Of a stretch of 56,210 nt of DNA, positions 43,700 to 50,574 are shown piece by piece. Position numbers and translations under genes: made by a program. Under the pieces are notes generated by a model. The model made no database searches, was not told the DNA's origin, and saw nothing but the letters and a program-made list of their open reading frames with translations. The stretch covers positions 1-56,210 of the IMG/VR virus record IMGVR_UViG_3300033144_003713, one strand, 5' to 3'. The stretch's first letter is position 1, and each line of letters begins with the position of its first letter. This stretch comes from a virus.

Positions 43700-44150
43700 C
43701 TACTTGCTCCACACGGCACTGAAAGAACTCAACTCTTCCAGAAGTAATGCCAGCGCCATCTCTCATATCTTCAGGGTCTAGGATCCTGTAAATATTTCTT
43801 ACAGTAATCGGAAGAATTGGGTCCCCATTAGAGGCTGTTTCGATCTCTAGGACAAGATCGCCACGCTTTACAGGGACATAATGCTCAAAATAGAAGTGGT
43901 CTACACCTAGTGCGGCGTCTCCGACAGCGGTATCGATGCTGATATCGGGGATGACTTTCCTTCTATCAGACTTGAGAAGGTAGTCCGTATATGGACGGCC
44001 GGAGGCCTGTCCTGAGCCAAGGATGGTCACCTGTCCGGACTCACGATCAACGATACCCGAGAGACGAGTGGTCGATGAACGTACAACGACCCAGTGGCTC
44101 CTCTTCTGGAACCACTTCACGATCTCTCTTCTCATGCTGATTTCGGCCAT
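43689..44150 (-). CDS. Putative neck / head-tail connector protein
   Basis: 153 residues. The protein is compact and beta-rich with a short basic N-terminal helix (Arg-Arg-Glu-Ile-Val-Lys-Trp-Phe). A long segment includes His-Phe-Tyr-Phe-Glu-His-Tyr-Val-Pro-Val-Lys-Arg-Gly-Asp-Leu-Val-Leu near residues 83-100, a pattern common in small head-tail joining proteins of the stopper type. It lies immediately before the gene I read as tail-completion and two genes before the sheath, where neck proteins are expected. It overlaps the next start by 11 bases. The assignment is by position, size and fold character. Confidence 0.5.
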   Translation of the reverse strand: MAEISMRREIVKWFQKRSHWVVVRSSTTRLSGIVDRESGQVTILGSGQASGRPYTDYLLKSDRRKVIPDISIDTAVGDAALGVDHFYFEHYVPVKRGDLVLEIETASNGDPILPITVRNIYRILDPEDMRDGAGITSGRVEFFQCRVEQVDAS

Positions 44151-44605
44151 TAGATGTCGTCGTCTTCCCTGTTCTTATTGTCGAAGAAGTCTCTCATCAT
44201 TTCTTCGGCCATACCTTCCTCGAGAAGGCCTGACATTGCGTATTCCATCTTGGATTTCTTAACGAGCTCGTCTACTCGAGCTCTCATGTCAACATCCGAC
44301 CAATCAAAGTCATTACCAAGCTTGAGTCTAGCTGCTTGCAGTGTAGCTCTAACTACGTGGTCTTGTAGGTAGTCCTTCTCTTCTTCGGATAGCTTGTTGT
44401 GAGGGTTGTTCTCTTTCATCAAAGCAGCGGCTCCCATAAGGGAAGCCACCTGAGATCTGAGCATTGCTGTGGTAATTTCGTATTCCTTCTCTGTCACCAG
44501 TGCCTTAATGTACTTAGAGACTGAGCTCCCAGGACGTAGGATTAGGGCGATCGTCACTAGAGCCAGGAGGAACAAAGCCAGGACTAGGATCATTGCGGTG
44601 GACAT
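44150..44605 (-). CDS. Membrane-anchored helical protein overlapping the lipoprotein gene
   Basis: 151 residues. An N-terminal hydrophobic helix (residues about 4-23, Ile-Leu-Val-Leu-Ala-Leu-Phe-Leu-Leu-Ala-Leu) is followed by Arg-Pro-Gly and a long, charged, helical body, the layout of a single-pass anchored protein. The start lies 92 bases inside the end of the lipoprotein gene in another frame and has a purine-rich AAGAGAG ribosome site. Out-of-frame pairing of a lipoprotein with an N-terminally anchored coiled protein recalls two-component spanins, although the usual gene order is reversed here. It ends in a TAATG overlap with a neck gene. It could also be a virion protein with a hydrophobic N-terminus. 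Confidence 0.65.
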   Translation of the reverse strand: MSTAMILVLALFLLALVTIALILRPGSSVSKYIKALVTEKEYEITTAMLRSQVASLMGAAALMKENNPHNKLSEEEKDYLQDHVVRATLQAARLKLGNDFDWSDVDMRARVDELVKKSKMEYAMSGLLEEGMAEEMMRDFFDNKNREDDDI

Positions 44606-45221
44606 ACTCTCTTCTCTCTAGATGCTTGGTGATCTGGATAGCTACTCTGCGTTCGATCTCGGCATCAAGTTCCTCGCCGGACCAACGCTTCTTACCTGAC
44701 TTGCTGTTCATGTAGGTTCGAAACCATGCACCGGCACTAGCGAGGAGGCCCAGAAGACCACCCCCGCCAAGCACCCATGTCTCTGTTCCGTCTGTGGAGC
44801 CGCCCAGTCTCTTGACAAAGGTATCCATGACTTCGATCATGGCTACCTTAGTCTCAGTAACAGCCTGCGTGATAGCGGCCTTGCGCTCTGACTGGAGTAG
44901 CTCTTTGAGTTTGTCTAGTTCTATGGTCGTGTATGATTGAAGTTCCTCTCGTTGGTGGTTGACTTCCTTGTTCAAGTCCTCCATTGCGTTCTCACGCAAC
45001 TCTTCCAAAGTCTCCTTGACTTCGGGGAGCACTACCTCGGCGACCTCCTTTCCAGTTGCCTCTACCGCTTTAGCAACGCTGTCGTCCATAAGCGGTTTTA
45101 CTTCCTCGACGGTGTCGACCAGGGCTTGTTGGCCCTTGTCTACAACACCGCTCACCCCGCCACAACCTAATGTGGCAGTTAGGACGAGGAGTAGAGGTAC
45201 GATTACGAGCTTGTGCATCAC
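44514..45221 (-). CDS. Putative phage lipoprotein with coiled coil and membrane segment
   Basis: 235 residues if initiated at the GTG at 45221; the ATG immediately after is equally possible. The N-terminus is a lipoprotein-type signal: Met-His-Lys, a Leu/Val-rich core, then Thr-Leu-Gly-Cys (Cys20) and Gly-Gly. Residues about 50-138 form a long charged coiled coil. Residues about 149-166 (Trp-Val-Leu-Gly4-Leu-Leu-Gly-Leu-Leu-Ala-Ser-Ala-Gly-Ala) could cross a membrane, followed by a basic Lys-Ser-Gly-Lys-Lys-Arg stretch and a polar tail. The last 92 bases are shared out of frame with the next membrane-protein gene. Lysis (spanin-like), superinfection exclusion and membrane-docking roles are all possible. 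The lipobox is imperfect at position -3. Confidence 0.7.
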   Translation of the reverse strand: MMHKLVIVPLLLVLTATLGCGGVSGVVDKGQQALVDTVEEVKPLMDDSVAKAVEATGKEVAEVVLPEVKETLEELRENAMEDLNKEVNHQREELQSYTTIELDKLKELLQSERKAAITQAVTETKVAMIEVMDTFVKRLGGSTDGTETWVLGGGGLLGLLASAGAWFRTYMNSKSGKKRWSGEELDAEIERRVAIQITKHLERREYVHRNDPSPGFVPPGSSDDRPNPTSWELSL

Positions 45222-45224
45222 TAG

Positions 45225-45863
45225 TTAGGAGGCGTCTGGCTCGATAGTAATTTCGTTCGTGTCGTTGTCGTCTGCGGGATTGTCAGAGAAGAGCTCACTT
45301 AGGAGCGGGAGCATCTCTCTTAGCATCTCGAGGTTCGGGTTCTCGAAGCTCTCGGGCATGTCAGGGATGTTAGCTCCAGGAGTTGCCTTATTGGCGAACT
45401 CAGAGAGACTCTTCATTAGCTCATCGCTTAGATCACCAGGACCAACGGCCCAGCGAGCAAGGATACGGAAGTTCTGAGACGAACGTTCGAAGCTAGCAGA
45501 ACTATCAGACTGCTGATAGCCAGCGTTAAGACCTAGATCAAATCCAGCAAGAGAGCCACCGGCCTTGAAGTCTACGTGTAGAGCAGTTCCTTCTTGAGTC
45601 TCGAAGCCCGTGCTTGCAGCACCGGCCATCTCGATCTCACCGCTGCCAAAGGAGGCGCGGTCAATACGGAAGGATGAGATGAGCTTAAGGAAGAACGCAT
45701 CACTCACTCCAGCTTCCTTAGCCATTAGGAACAACTGGACAATCTGGCTGAATGTCTTGATCTGATTAGACGATGCAAGATCGTTAGTCTCTACAATCGC
45801 AGAGAGGATGTCGTGAAGGGCTGGGCCTACTGAGCCCAGTGCCTTCTTAAAGTTCTTTGCCAT
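45225..45863 (-). CDS. Unrecognised protein upstream of the lipoprotein gene
   Basis: 212 residues. The N-terminal ~70 residues are helical. A middle section (about 75-140) is Gly/Ser/Ala-rich with alternating hydrophobics, like a small beta barrel or sheet (Gly-Gly-Ser-Leu-Ala-Gly-Phe-Asp-Leu-Gly-Leu-Asn-Ala-Gly-Tyr). The C-terminus is acidic and ends in Asp/Asn-rich sequence. No catalytic motif is visible. It begins two bases after the previous stop with AGGAG positioned upstream, and is followed after three bases by the lipoprotein gene. The function is unknown; association with the membrane genes beside it is conjecture from order. Confidence 0.65.
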   Translation of the reverse strand: MAKNFKKALGSVGPALHDILSAIVETNDLASSNQIKTFSQIVQLFLMAKEAGVSDAFFLKLISSFRIDRASFGSGEIEMAGAASTGFETQEGTALHVDFKAGGSLAGFDLGLNAGYQQSDSSASFERSSQNFRILARWAVGPGDLSDELMKSLSEFANKATPGANIPDMPESFENPNLEMLREMLPLLSELFSDNPADDNDTNEITIEPDAS

Positions 45864-45865
45864 GA

Positions 45866-46468
45866 TTATCTCCTGTTGTAAACAGTGCTAAGCTGAGCTT
45901 GAAGGAATGAATGCATTCCCGCTAGATGCTCTTGTAGTTCTTCTAGACTGGTAATGCGAGTGGCGCTACCAGGTAGATCTAATTCTACCACGTAGTAGTC
46001 CGATCCACCGTTAGCGGAGACCCAATATTTGGTGCCATTGACATGAAAGATTGGTGCCATGTCATCGAACGTTACATCCTCAAAGGACTTACGTAGCTGC
46101 ACTAGGATTGCATCTCTGTTTCTTTCTGCGGGTGCAATCACACCGTACAGAACACTGAAGGGAGAATTCTCTGCACCGCCTGATACACGCTTGTAATTAG
46201 CGTTCATCACGACCTCAGACTCTCTCTTCTTACCTACCCCGTTAGCCTCGCTACCAACCTCGAGAGACATCTTATATTGAGCCGTGGCATCCTCTACGTA
46301 GTAGTAGTCTGTACGGTCTCCGTCATCAGCTTCTTTGAGAACGTTAGACCGTAGGTCTGCGTTCGCATCGTTGAGCTCTTCGCCAATCGTAACAAGGAAG
46401 TCGCCAATCATCTTGGCTTCCTTCTCGTTGATCATGTTGGTGCGGCGCTTCCTCTTGCGCGGGGGCAT
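45866..46468 (-). CDS. Unrecognised protein of the neck region
   Basis: 200 residues with a strongly basic first ten residues (Pro-Pro-Arg-Lys-Arg-Lys-Arg-Arg), a helical segment to about residue 45, then beta-rich sequence with Tyr-Tyr-Tyr-Val and a Lys-Tyr-Trp-Val-Ser-Ala-Asn-Gly strand, and a final helix. There is no signal peptide or membrane segment. I do not recognise the family. It is coupled to the preceding gene by a TAATG overlap and precedes the next by a two-base gap with AGGAG available inside its own 3' end. A minor neck or head protein is possible. Confidence 0.65.
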   Translation of the reverse strand: MPPRKRKRRTNMINEKEAKMIGDFLVTIGEELNDANADLRSNVLKEADDGDRTDYYYVEDATAQYKMSLEVGSEANGVGKKRESEVVMNANYKRVSGGAENSPFSVLYGVIAPAERNRDAILVQLRKSFEDVTFDDMAPIFHVNGTKYWVSANGGSDYYVVELDLPGSATRITSLEELQEHLAGMHSFLQAQLSTVYNRR

Positions 46469-46728
46469 TAGAGTACCCCTAGCAGAGCCTCAGGTGCCTT
46501 CTTAGCGAGCTTAACCATCAGATCGATGAGCTCATCAGCTCCCTTGTTTAGGAGCGCCTGAGCAGCAACAGCGGGGATGAGAGCCTCTACCTGAGCCTTG
46601 AGCTCAGCAGCTTTGTCGTCTGCTACCTCACGACGAGCCTTCATGGCCTCGTCAGTCATGCCTATATAGTCTACGGGCTTCCATCTACGCTTCAGAGCGT
46701 CCCACTCGTAACCAGCCTTGTTGGACAT
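46468..46728 (-). CDS. Small helical protein, unrecognised
   Basis: 86 residues from the ATG at 46728, chosen because a perfect GGAGG lies 7 bases upstream. A start at 46785 would add 19 residues but lacks a Shine-Dalgarno and would overlap the preceding gene. The N-terminus contains Tyr-Glu-Trp-Asp-Ala-Leu-Lys-Arg-Arg-Trp-Lys-Pro. The remainder is a long Ala/Lys/Glu-rich amphipathic helix (about residues 25-60) followed by a second helix ending in Leu-Leu-Gly-Val-Leu. It might be a small adaptor or assembly factor. Its stop overlaps the next start by one base (TAATG). Confidence 0.65.
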   Translation of the reverse strand: MSNKAGYEWDALKRRWKPVDYIGMTDEAMKARREVADDKAAELKAQVEALIPAVAAQALLNKGADELIDLMVKLAKKAPEALLGVL

Positions 46729-46777
46729 AATATGCCTCCATGATTTCTCTTTGCGATAGTCCGCATAGAACTCTCTG

Positions 46778-46960
46778 CTAACCATTGAACTTCGGGTTCT
46801 TTTTTACGAGACCCTCTGCGATCAACAGCCTACAAAGCTTCTGAGATACATCCAAGGAGATGTTTAGGTGTTCAGCAATGACCTCTGGGTCGACGTTGCC
46901 GTTGTTGGCAACGACGAGGAGAGCGTCCTGCTTCATGATGTTAAGTTCTTGATAGTCCAT
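46778..46960 (-). CDS. Small winged-helix DNA-binding protein
   Basis: 60 residues. The sequence reads as a winged helix-turn-helix: helix 1 with Gln-Asp-Ala-Leu-Leu-Val-Val-Ala, a spacer Asn-Gly-Asn-Val-Asp-Pro, helix 2 with Val-Ile-Ala-Glu-His-Leu, a recognition helix Ser-Leu-Asp-Val-Ser-Gln-Lys-Leu-Cys-Arg-Leu-Leu, then Glu-Gly-Leu-Val-Lys at the wing. An AAGGA Shine-Dalgarno sits 5 bases before the ATG, and the gene begins 9 bases after the previous stop. A DNA-binding protein inside a virion operon could be a late regulator or a DNA-contacting head protein; the sequence does not decide. The family is large and the match is by pattern only. Confidence 0.65.
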   Translation of the reverse strand: MDYQELNIMKQDALLVVANNGNVDPEVIAEHLNISLDVSQKLCRLLIAEGLVKKNPKFNG

Positions 46961-46969
46961 GGTATTCCT

Positions 46970-48391
46970 TTATCCCCAACGGTTGTGTTTGCCAGCCACT
47001 CTTGTAGTCCTCTGACTGGCAGTGTTACCTGCAGTCTCGGAACCAGCATATGCTCCCTCGAGAGCCAAGGCGATGTCCTGTCTCCATAGACGGGTGCGCC
47101 ATACGTTCCTCTGCTCGGGGTGGAGACGTCCCTTGACCACTGTGTGGAGCGACTTGGTCCAACGACCTCTGAGTGCATCCTTAAGGTCCCTGGCATCATC
47201 CATGGCCTTCTTCATCTTGGGAGGGATAGCGTCCACTGACTTGACGTCATAGCGGACCGCCAGGTCACCGAGCTTCTTGAACTGTCCTGCTAGTAGGTCC
47301 TCTTCGATACGGAGACCAAAGAAGATGTCTACTACTGTCTGTGCGATTACATACTTAGCAAACGTACGGTTAGGATTTCTAAAGTCGTATACGTAGCGCA
47401 TGCACGTTAGGGCATCTAGTGAGTTTTTGTAGATTGCCTTGCCGATCATGTCGTCTGTCCAGTTCGTAAGAACGTATGGATAGAACTCATCTCTGATTCG
47501 ATCAACAGAGACTAGGTACGGGAAGGGCTTGATGAAGAATGAGATCTTATAGTTAGACGCCATGGCATTACCAGTCACAGACTGGATGCCAGTGGTCATG
47601 ACTACGTCGATCTTAGTGTTACGAGGAAAGTCTCTAGTCTCGTCTGCTGTCCATGTGACGACAGATCCGTTCACAGATAGTGTTCCTGATAGGTCAGTGA
47701 AGTCCATATCAACATTGGCTACGTCCTGTGGGTCTTCCCACTGGAAGTTCATCGCACCGTCTGAGGTATCGGGGTAAGCGAGGTAGTCTTCATCCTCTTC
47801 ATAGTAGGGACCGACTGTAACCAAGAAGGTTGCGGCGGTCACCGTAGAAGTGTCTAGCGCAGCGCTGAACTCTACTTCCAGGTCATCGAGAGTTGCTTCA
47901 ATAGCAAACTCTCGGTTTACTGGGTCAGACGCAATGATAGACAGCTCACTCGAGTCTACTGCGATTGTCCAGTTAGTAGGGAGATCGATCTCTCCCTCTA
48001 GTGCAATCTCAGCATCCGTCTTCTGTGCAGCTGTTGCCTCAATGGTATCGTTCGTTGTGAACGTTACCAGGAGGGTAGTAGCAAGTGGTGATGCGTCAGC
48101 TGCTTGAACCGGGGTACCAACAGCAGTGTTGGCACCCACGATTGTGAGCTTGTATGCTGTAGTGCCAATCATATGGCGTACAGGGGTAACCGATACGACA
48201 AGACCACTGGTGGAGAGCGTTACATCTACAGGAACGATCTGATTAGAATCAAGATTCTTTAGTACGAACGTACCAGCATTGACTGTTGAAGACAGCAATG
48301 CCTCAGAGAAGGTCGCAGTTAGGACCTTGTTCTTGTAGACGCTGGACTCACCAGTTGCAGGACTCGTCGAAACAACTGTCGGTACACCCAT
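46970..48391 (-). CDS. Head/neck protein with N-terminal bacterial Ig-like domains
   Basis: 473 residues. Residues about 3-113 match the SbsA-type bacterial Ig-like domain (Big_5): Val-Val-Ser-Thr-Ser-Pro-Ala-Thr-Gly, then Thr-Phe-Ser-Glu-Ala-Leu and a Thr-x-Tyr-x-Leu-Thr-Ile strand. A second beta-sandwich (about 160-285) repeats the pattern with Leu-Glu-Val-Glu-Phe-Ser-Ala-Ala-Leu and Pro-Arg-Asn-Thr-Lys-Ile-Asp-Val. The C-terminal ~180 residues are helical and basic, like head-tail adaptor or connector proteins. The order head genes, then this, then neck genes fits a connector carrying surface-exposed Ig domains. Such domains in phages often bind cell-surface glycans weakly. A GAGGT Shine-Dalgarno precedes the ATG. 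Confidence 0.65.
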   Translation of the reverse strand: MGVPTVVSTSPATGESSVYKNKVLTATFSEALLSSTVNAGTFVLKNLDSNQIVPVDVTLSTSGLVVSVTPVRHMIGTTAYKLTIVGANTAVGTPVQAADASPLATTLLVTFTTNDTIEATAAQKTDAEIALEGEIDLPTNWTIAVDSSELSIIASDPVNREFAIEATLDDLEVEFSAALDTSTVTAATFLVTVGPYYEEDEDYLAYPDTSDGAMNFQWEDPQDVANVDMDFTDLSGTLSVNGSVVTWTADETRDFPRNTKIDVVMTTGIQSVTGNAMASNYKISFFIKPFPYLVSVDRIRDEFYPYVLTNWTDDMIGKAIYKNSLDALTCMRYVYDFRNPNRTFAKYVIAQTVVDIFFGLRIEEDLLAGQFKKLGDLAVRYDVKSVDAIPPKMKKAMDDARDLKDALRGRWTKSLHTVVKGRLHPEQRNVWRTRLWRQDIALALEGAYAGSETAGNTASQRTTRVAGKHNRWG

Positions 48392-48402
48392 CTATCTACC
48401 TC

Positions 48403-49038
48403 TTACTTTTCAGTGATACCGAGGAAGCCCTTAGCCTTCGAAGAGTTCACGTTGGCAGGAGTATACTGCCTCAGCGACGACCCATCCTTTGCAGGACTAA
48501 AGTCTTCTCTCGTGACCTTAGAGACACCACCGTACATCTCTTCGACATACTGTAGAGCTTCTCTAATGAAAGCTACGACCTTCGGACGGTTCTTGCCACC
48601 ACGACGGGTGACGGGGTTGATCTCTTCTGCCTCGAGCATTCTCTCGAGGATCTCTAGCTTATTGTAACCGCCATCAAGGTTGACTCCGTTTACAACTACC
48701 TTAACGTGATCAAGAACGTTCTTCTCTGGGAAGTGTTCCGTGATCATATTGAGGTGAACCTTGAGACGATCTGGTTCCTTGGTGAACTCCTCTACGGGAG
48801 TCTTGCCAATAACCAAGTGCTTAGCCTTGAGCTTAAGCATGAGACATTCGAGATCCTCACGGTTGCACGTGTCAGGGATCTTCACTGTAGGATTGTCCAG
48901 ATTCATGGACAATCTCTGATCTTGTGTCGGTGACATGAACCACTTGCAGTTCTTCATATTCAATGATACGAACTGCCCTCTTAGTTGTTCGGGACCGACG
49001 ACCTCATTCATAGAGGTACCAAATAGCTTACCTGTCAT
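48403..49038 (-). CDS. Unrecognised virion-region protein downstream of capsid
   Basis: 211 residues from the ATG at 49038. I choose this start over a possible one at 49107 because an AGGAGAAG Shine-Dalgarno sits 4 bases upstream and the longer version would run through the terminator hairpin. The protein is mixed alpha/beta and charged, with no membrane segment. A Gly-Gly-Lys-Asn-Arg-Pro-Lys basic patch lies around residue 150, and the C-terminal tail is Ser/Ala/Asn-rich and flexible. I do not recognise the family. Position directly after the capsid protein suggests a head-completion or vertex protein. Its expression is probably lowered by the terminator before it. Confidence 0.65.
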   Translation of the reverse strand: MTGKLFGTSMNEVVGPEQLRGQFVSLNMKNCKWFMSPTQDQRLSMNLDNPTVKIPDTCNREDLECLMLKLKAKHLVIGKTPVEEFTKEPDRLKVHLNMITEHFPEKNVLDHVKVVVNGVNLDGGYNKLEILERMLEAEEINPVTRRGGKNRPKVVAFIREALQYVEEMYGGVSKVTREDFSPAKDGSSLRQYTPANVNSSKAKGFLGITEK

Positions 49039-49050
49039 TATTCTTCTCCT

Positions 49051-49101
49051 AAAAAGAAAAGGGACTATGCCCAGGGAGAGTTTATCCCCAAACATAGTCC
49101 C
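49051..49101 (-). terminator. Intrinsic terminator after the major capsid gene
   Basis: On the transcript, a perfect 9-bp stem (GGGACTATG / CATAGTCCC; arms at 49093-49101 and 49061-49069) encloses a 23-base loop and is followed at once by TTTTCTTTTT. The loop itself could form a GGGGA/TCCC sub-helix. This is a textbook Rho-independent terminator for minus-strand transcription. It would yield a capsid-ending mRNA, with readthrough supplying downstream genes. The U-tract runs straight into the AGGAG Shine-Dalgarno of the next gene. Confidence 0.85.
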
Positions 49102-49131
49102 AGTCAATTACGATTCAACTATTGGTAAGGT

Positions 49132-50541
49132 TTAGCTAACCACTAGTTCCGAGGTGTCAAGCGTGATGCTTGCCTGGATCGAGCTCATGCTGAAGTCGAA
49201 GCTCTTCGTAACAACAACACTCTTGGCTCTACGGATAGAGCGGCCGTTGTTAGCGTTAGCTAGACCATAGCGTTCGCGAAGCTTGATGCTCTGCACATCG
49301 TGCTCCGGGTCATTCCACTGCTCCGTCATGACGTCCTCGTCTACAACCATGATACCGAGGTCTCTGCTGTCAAAGAGCCAGATGTCAGTGGCGTTAGAGG
49401 TGAGGTCGTAGTCGACGAAAGGAGTGATGATGATGCGGATCTGACCGAAGGGGAACGTGCCAGGGACAGGACTCGAAGTCGTGGCCAGGTTAGCAGGCTC
49501 AGCTAGGTTAGTAGCAGTCTTCATCGGATCGCCATTGCGAGGATAGGCTCCAGGAGCGCCCTGGTAAGCGTTAGCGATGACAGGGCCACCACCGTTGATG
49601 TAAGCAAGGTTGCGAAGAACCGGGTCTCTTGCGAAGATCGGCCATGCAAACGGGTGCATCATGATGGTGTCAGGGATGTAGCCATCCTTGACAAGGTCAG
49701 CCCACATCTCGAAGAGGTCGTCCTGAGTGAAGGTACCGTTGAAGGCACCAGTCATGTCACGACCCGTGGTCTTGCGACCACCGAGAGTGCTGTTATCGAA
49801 GTAGATTGTGCCCTGACCGAAGATCTGGTCAACAACCTGCTGTTCCTTGTGACGAGCAAGAGCTCTGCCAGCAGCCTTCAGGTTCATAGACCAGATGTCC
49901 ATGATCGAGTAGCGGATAGCTTCCTCAGTCATGCTGACCTTGATACCGTGCTTGCCGATGTTGGCAGTGATCTGTCCAGCGAACTGGAGCTTGCCTTCAG
50001 GGTACTCACCACGCTCAGGGATTCTGAGGTCACCGGCCATCATGGAGCTGATAGCAGGGAACGTAATGCTGGTACCGTTCGAGAAGTTAATCCTCTGGAG
50101 TAGAGGAGTGAGAAGTAGCGCAGGCTCTAGAGCTTCACGCACAGTCTCAGCAATAACTCTCGGCATGAGCAGGGGCTGCTCACGCGACATCTGGACGTCA
50201 GAGTACTCAGAAAGCTTTGTCTGGCCGCTCTTGACAGAGTCAAAGAGCTCCTTATCAACGTTCTGGAAGTCCTCGATGGTCCACTTCTCGCCCGTGCGAG
50301 GGTCGACACCGTTGTTGTCGAAGATAGCCTTAAGCTCTCTTACTAGACGGGTGCCCTTGTTTGCTGGCGTAGAACGGAGGCGAAGGCCTCTGTCCATCAT
50401 TGCCTGGTCAACAGCGTCCTGCGCAACACCGACGATTGACTCGCCCATGTCCGTAAACAGAGCCATTGCCTGTTCTCTCTTGTCATCTTCGAACACACTC
50501 GAAAGTGCGTCTTCGGTCACAAGCTTCTTGTTCTTAGGCAT
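49132..50541 (-). CDS. Major capsid protein (HK97 fold)
   Basis: 469 residues. The N-terminal ~110 residues are charged and helical, as in pro-domains or delta regions removed by a prohead protease. The remainder has the hallmarks of a large-myophage HK97-fold capsid protein: a segment rich in Leu-Leu-Thr-Pro-Leu-Leu-Gln-Arg followed by a beta strand with Ser-Ile-Thr-Phe-Pro-Ala, an E-loop-like stretch around Pro-Glu-Arg-Gly-Glu-Tyr-Pro-Glu-Gly, a spine helix (residues about 210-240), a P-domain with Met-Met-His-Pro-Phe-Ala-Trp, and a C-terminal strand-rich A-domain. Order (portal, protease, decoration, capsid) supports this. A strong intrinsic terminator directly follows the stop codon, as is common for the most abundant virion protein. 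Confidence 0.85.
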   Translation of the reverse strand: MPKNKKLVTEDALSSVFEDDKREQAMALFTDMGESIVGVAQDAVDQAMMDRGLRLRSTPANKGTRLVRELKAIFDNNGVDPRTGEKWTIEDFQNVDKELFDSVKSGQTKLSEYSDVQMSREQPLLMPRVIAETVREALEPALLLTPLLQRINFSNGTSITFPAISSMMAGDLRIPERGEYPEGKLQFAGQITANIGKHGIKVSMTEEAIRYSIMDIWSMNLKAAGRALARHKEQQVVDQIFGQGTIYFDNSTLGGRKTTGRDMTGAFNGTFTQDDLFEMWADLVKDGYIPDTIMMHPFAWPIFARDPVLRNLAYINGGGPVIANAYQGAPGAYPRNGDPMKTATNLAEPANLATTSSPVPGTFPFGQIRIIITPFVDYDLTSNATDIWLFDSRDLGIMVVDEDVMTEQWNDPEHDVQSIKLRERYGLANANNGRSIRRAKSVVVTKSFDFSMSSIQASITLDTSELVVS

Positions 50542-50574
50542 CTTTAGATGTTTCCTTTCTTACCTTGGTGAACC

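Noticed and set aside
43093-43719. 208-codon open frame on the minus strand overlapping the tail-completion gene
   Set aside because: It is in another frame of a better-supported gene, is rich in Ser/Arg/Thr as frame-shifted sequence usually is, and would break the tight junctions of its neighbours.
49039-49107. Upstream start giving a 234-residue post-capsid protein
   Set aside because: It would translate through the terminator stem and lacks a ribosome site, while the ATG at 49038 has AGGAGAAG in the right place.
49071-49112. Possible sigma70-like promoter (TTGACT and ATAAAC about 16 bases apart) before the post-capsid gene
   Set aside because: The -10 candidate is poor and the segment is the terminator hairpin itself, so I do not call a promoter.
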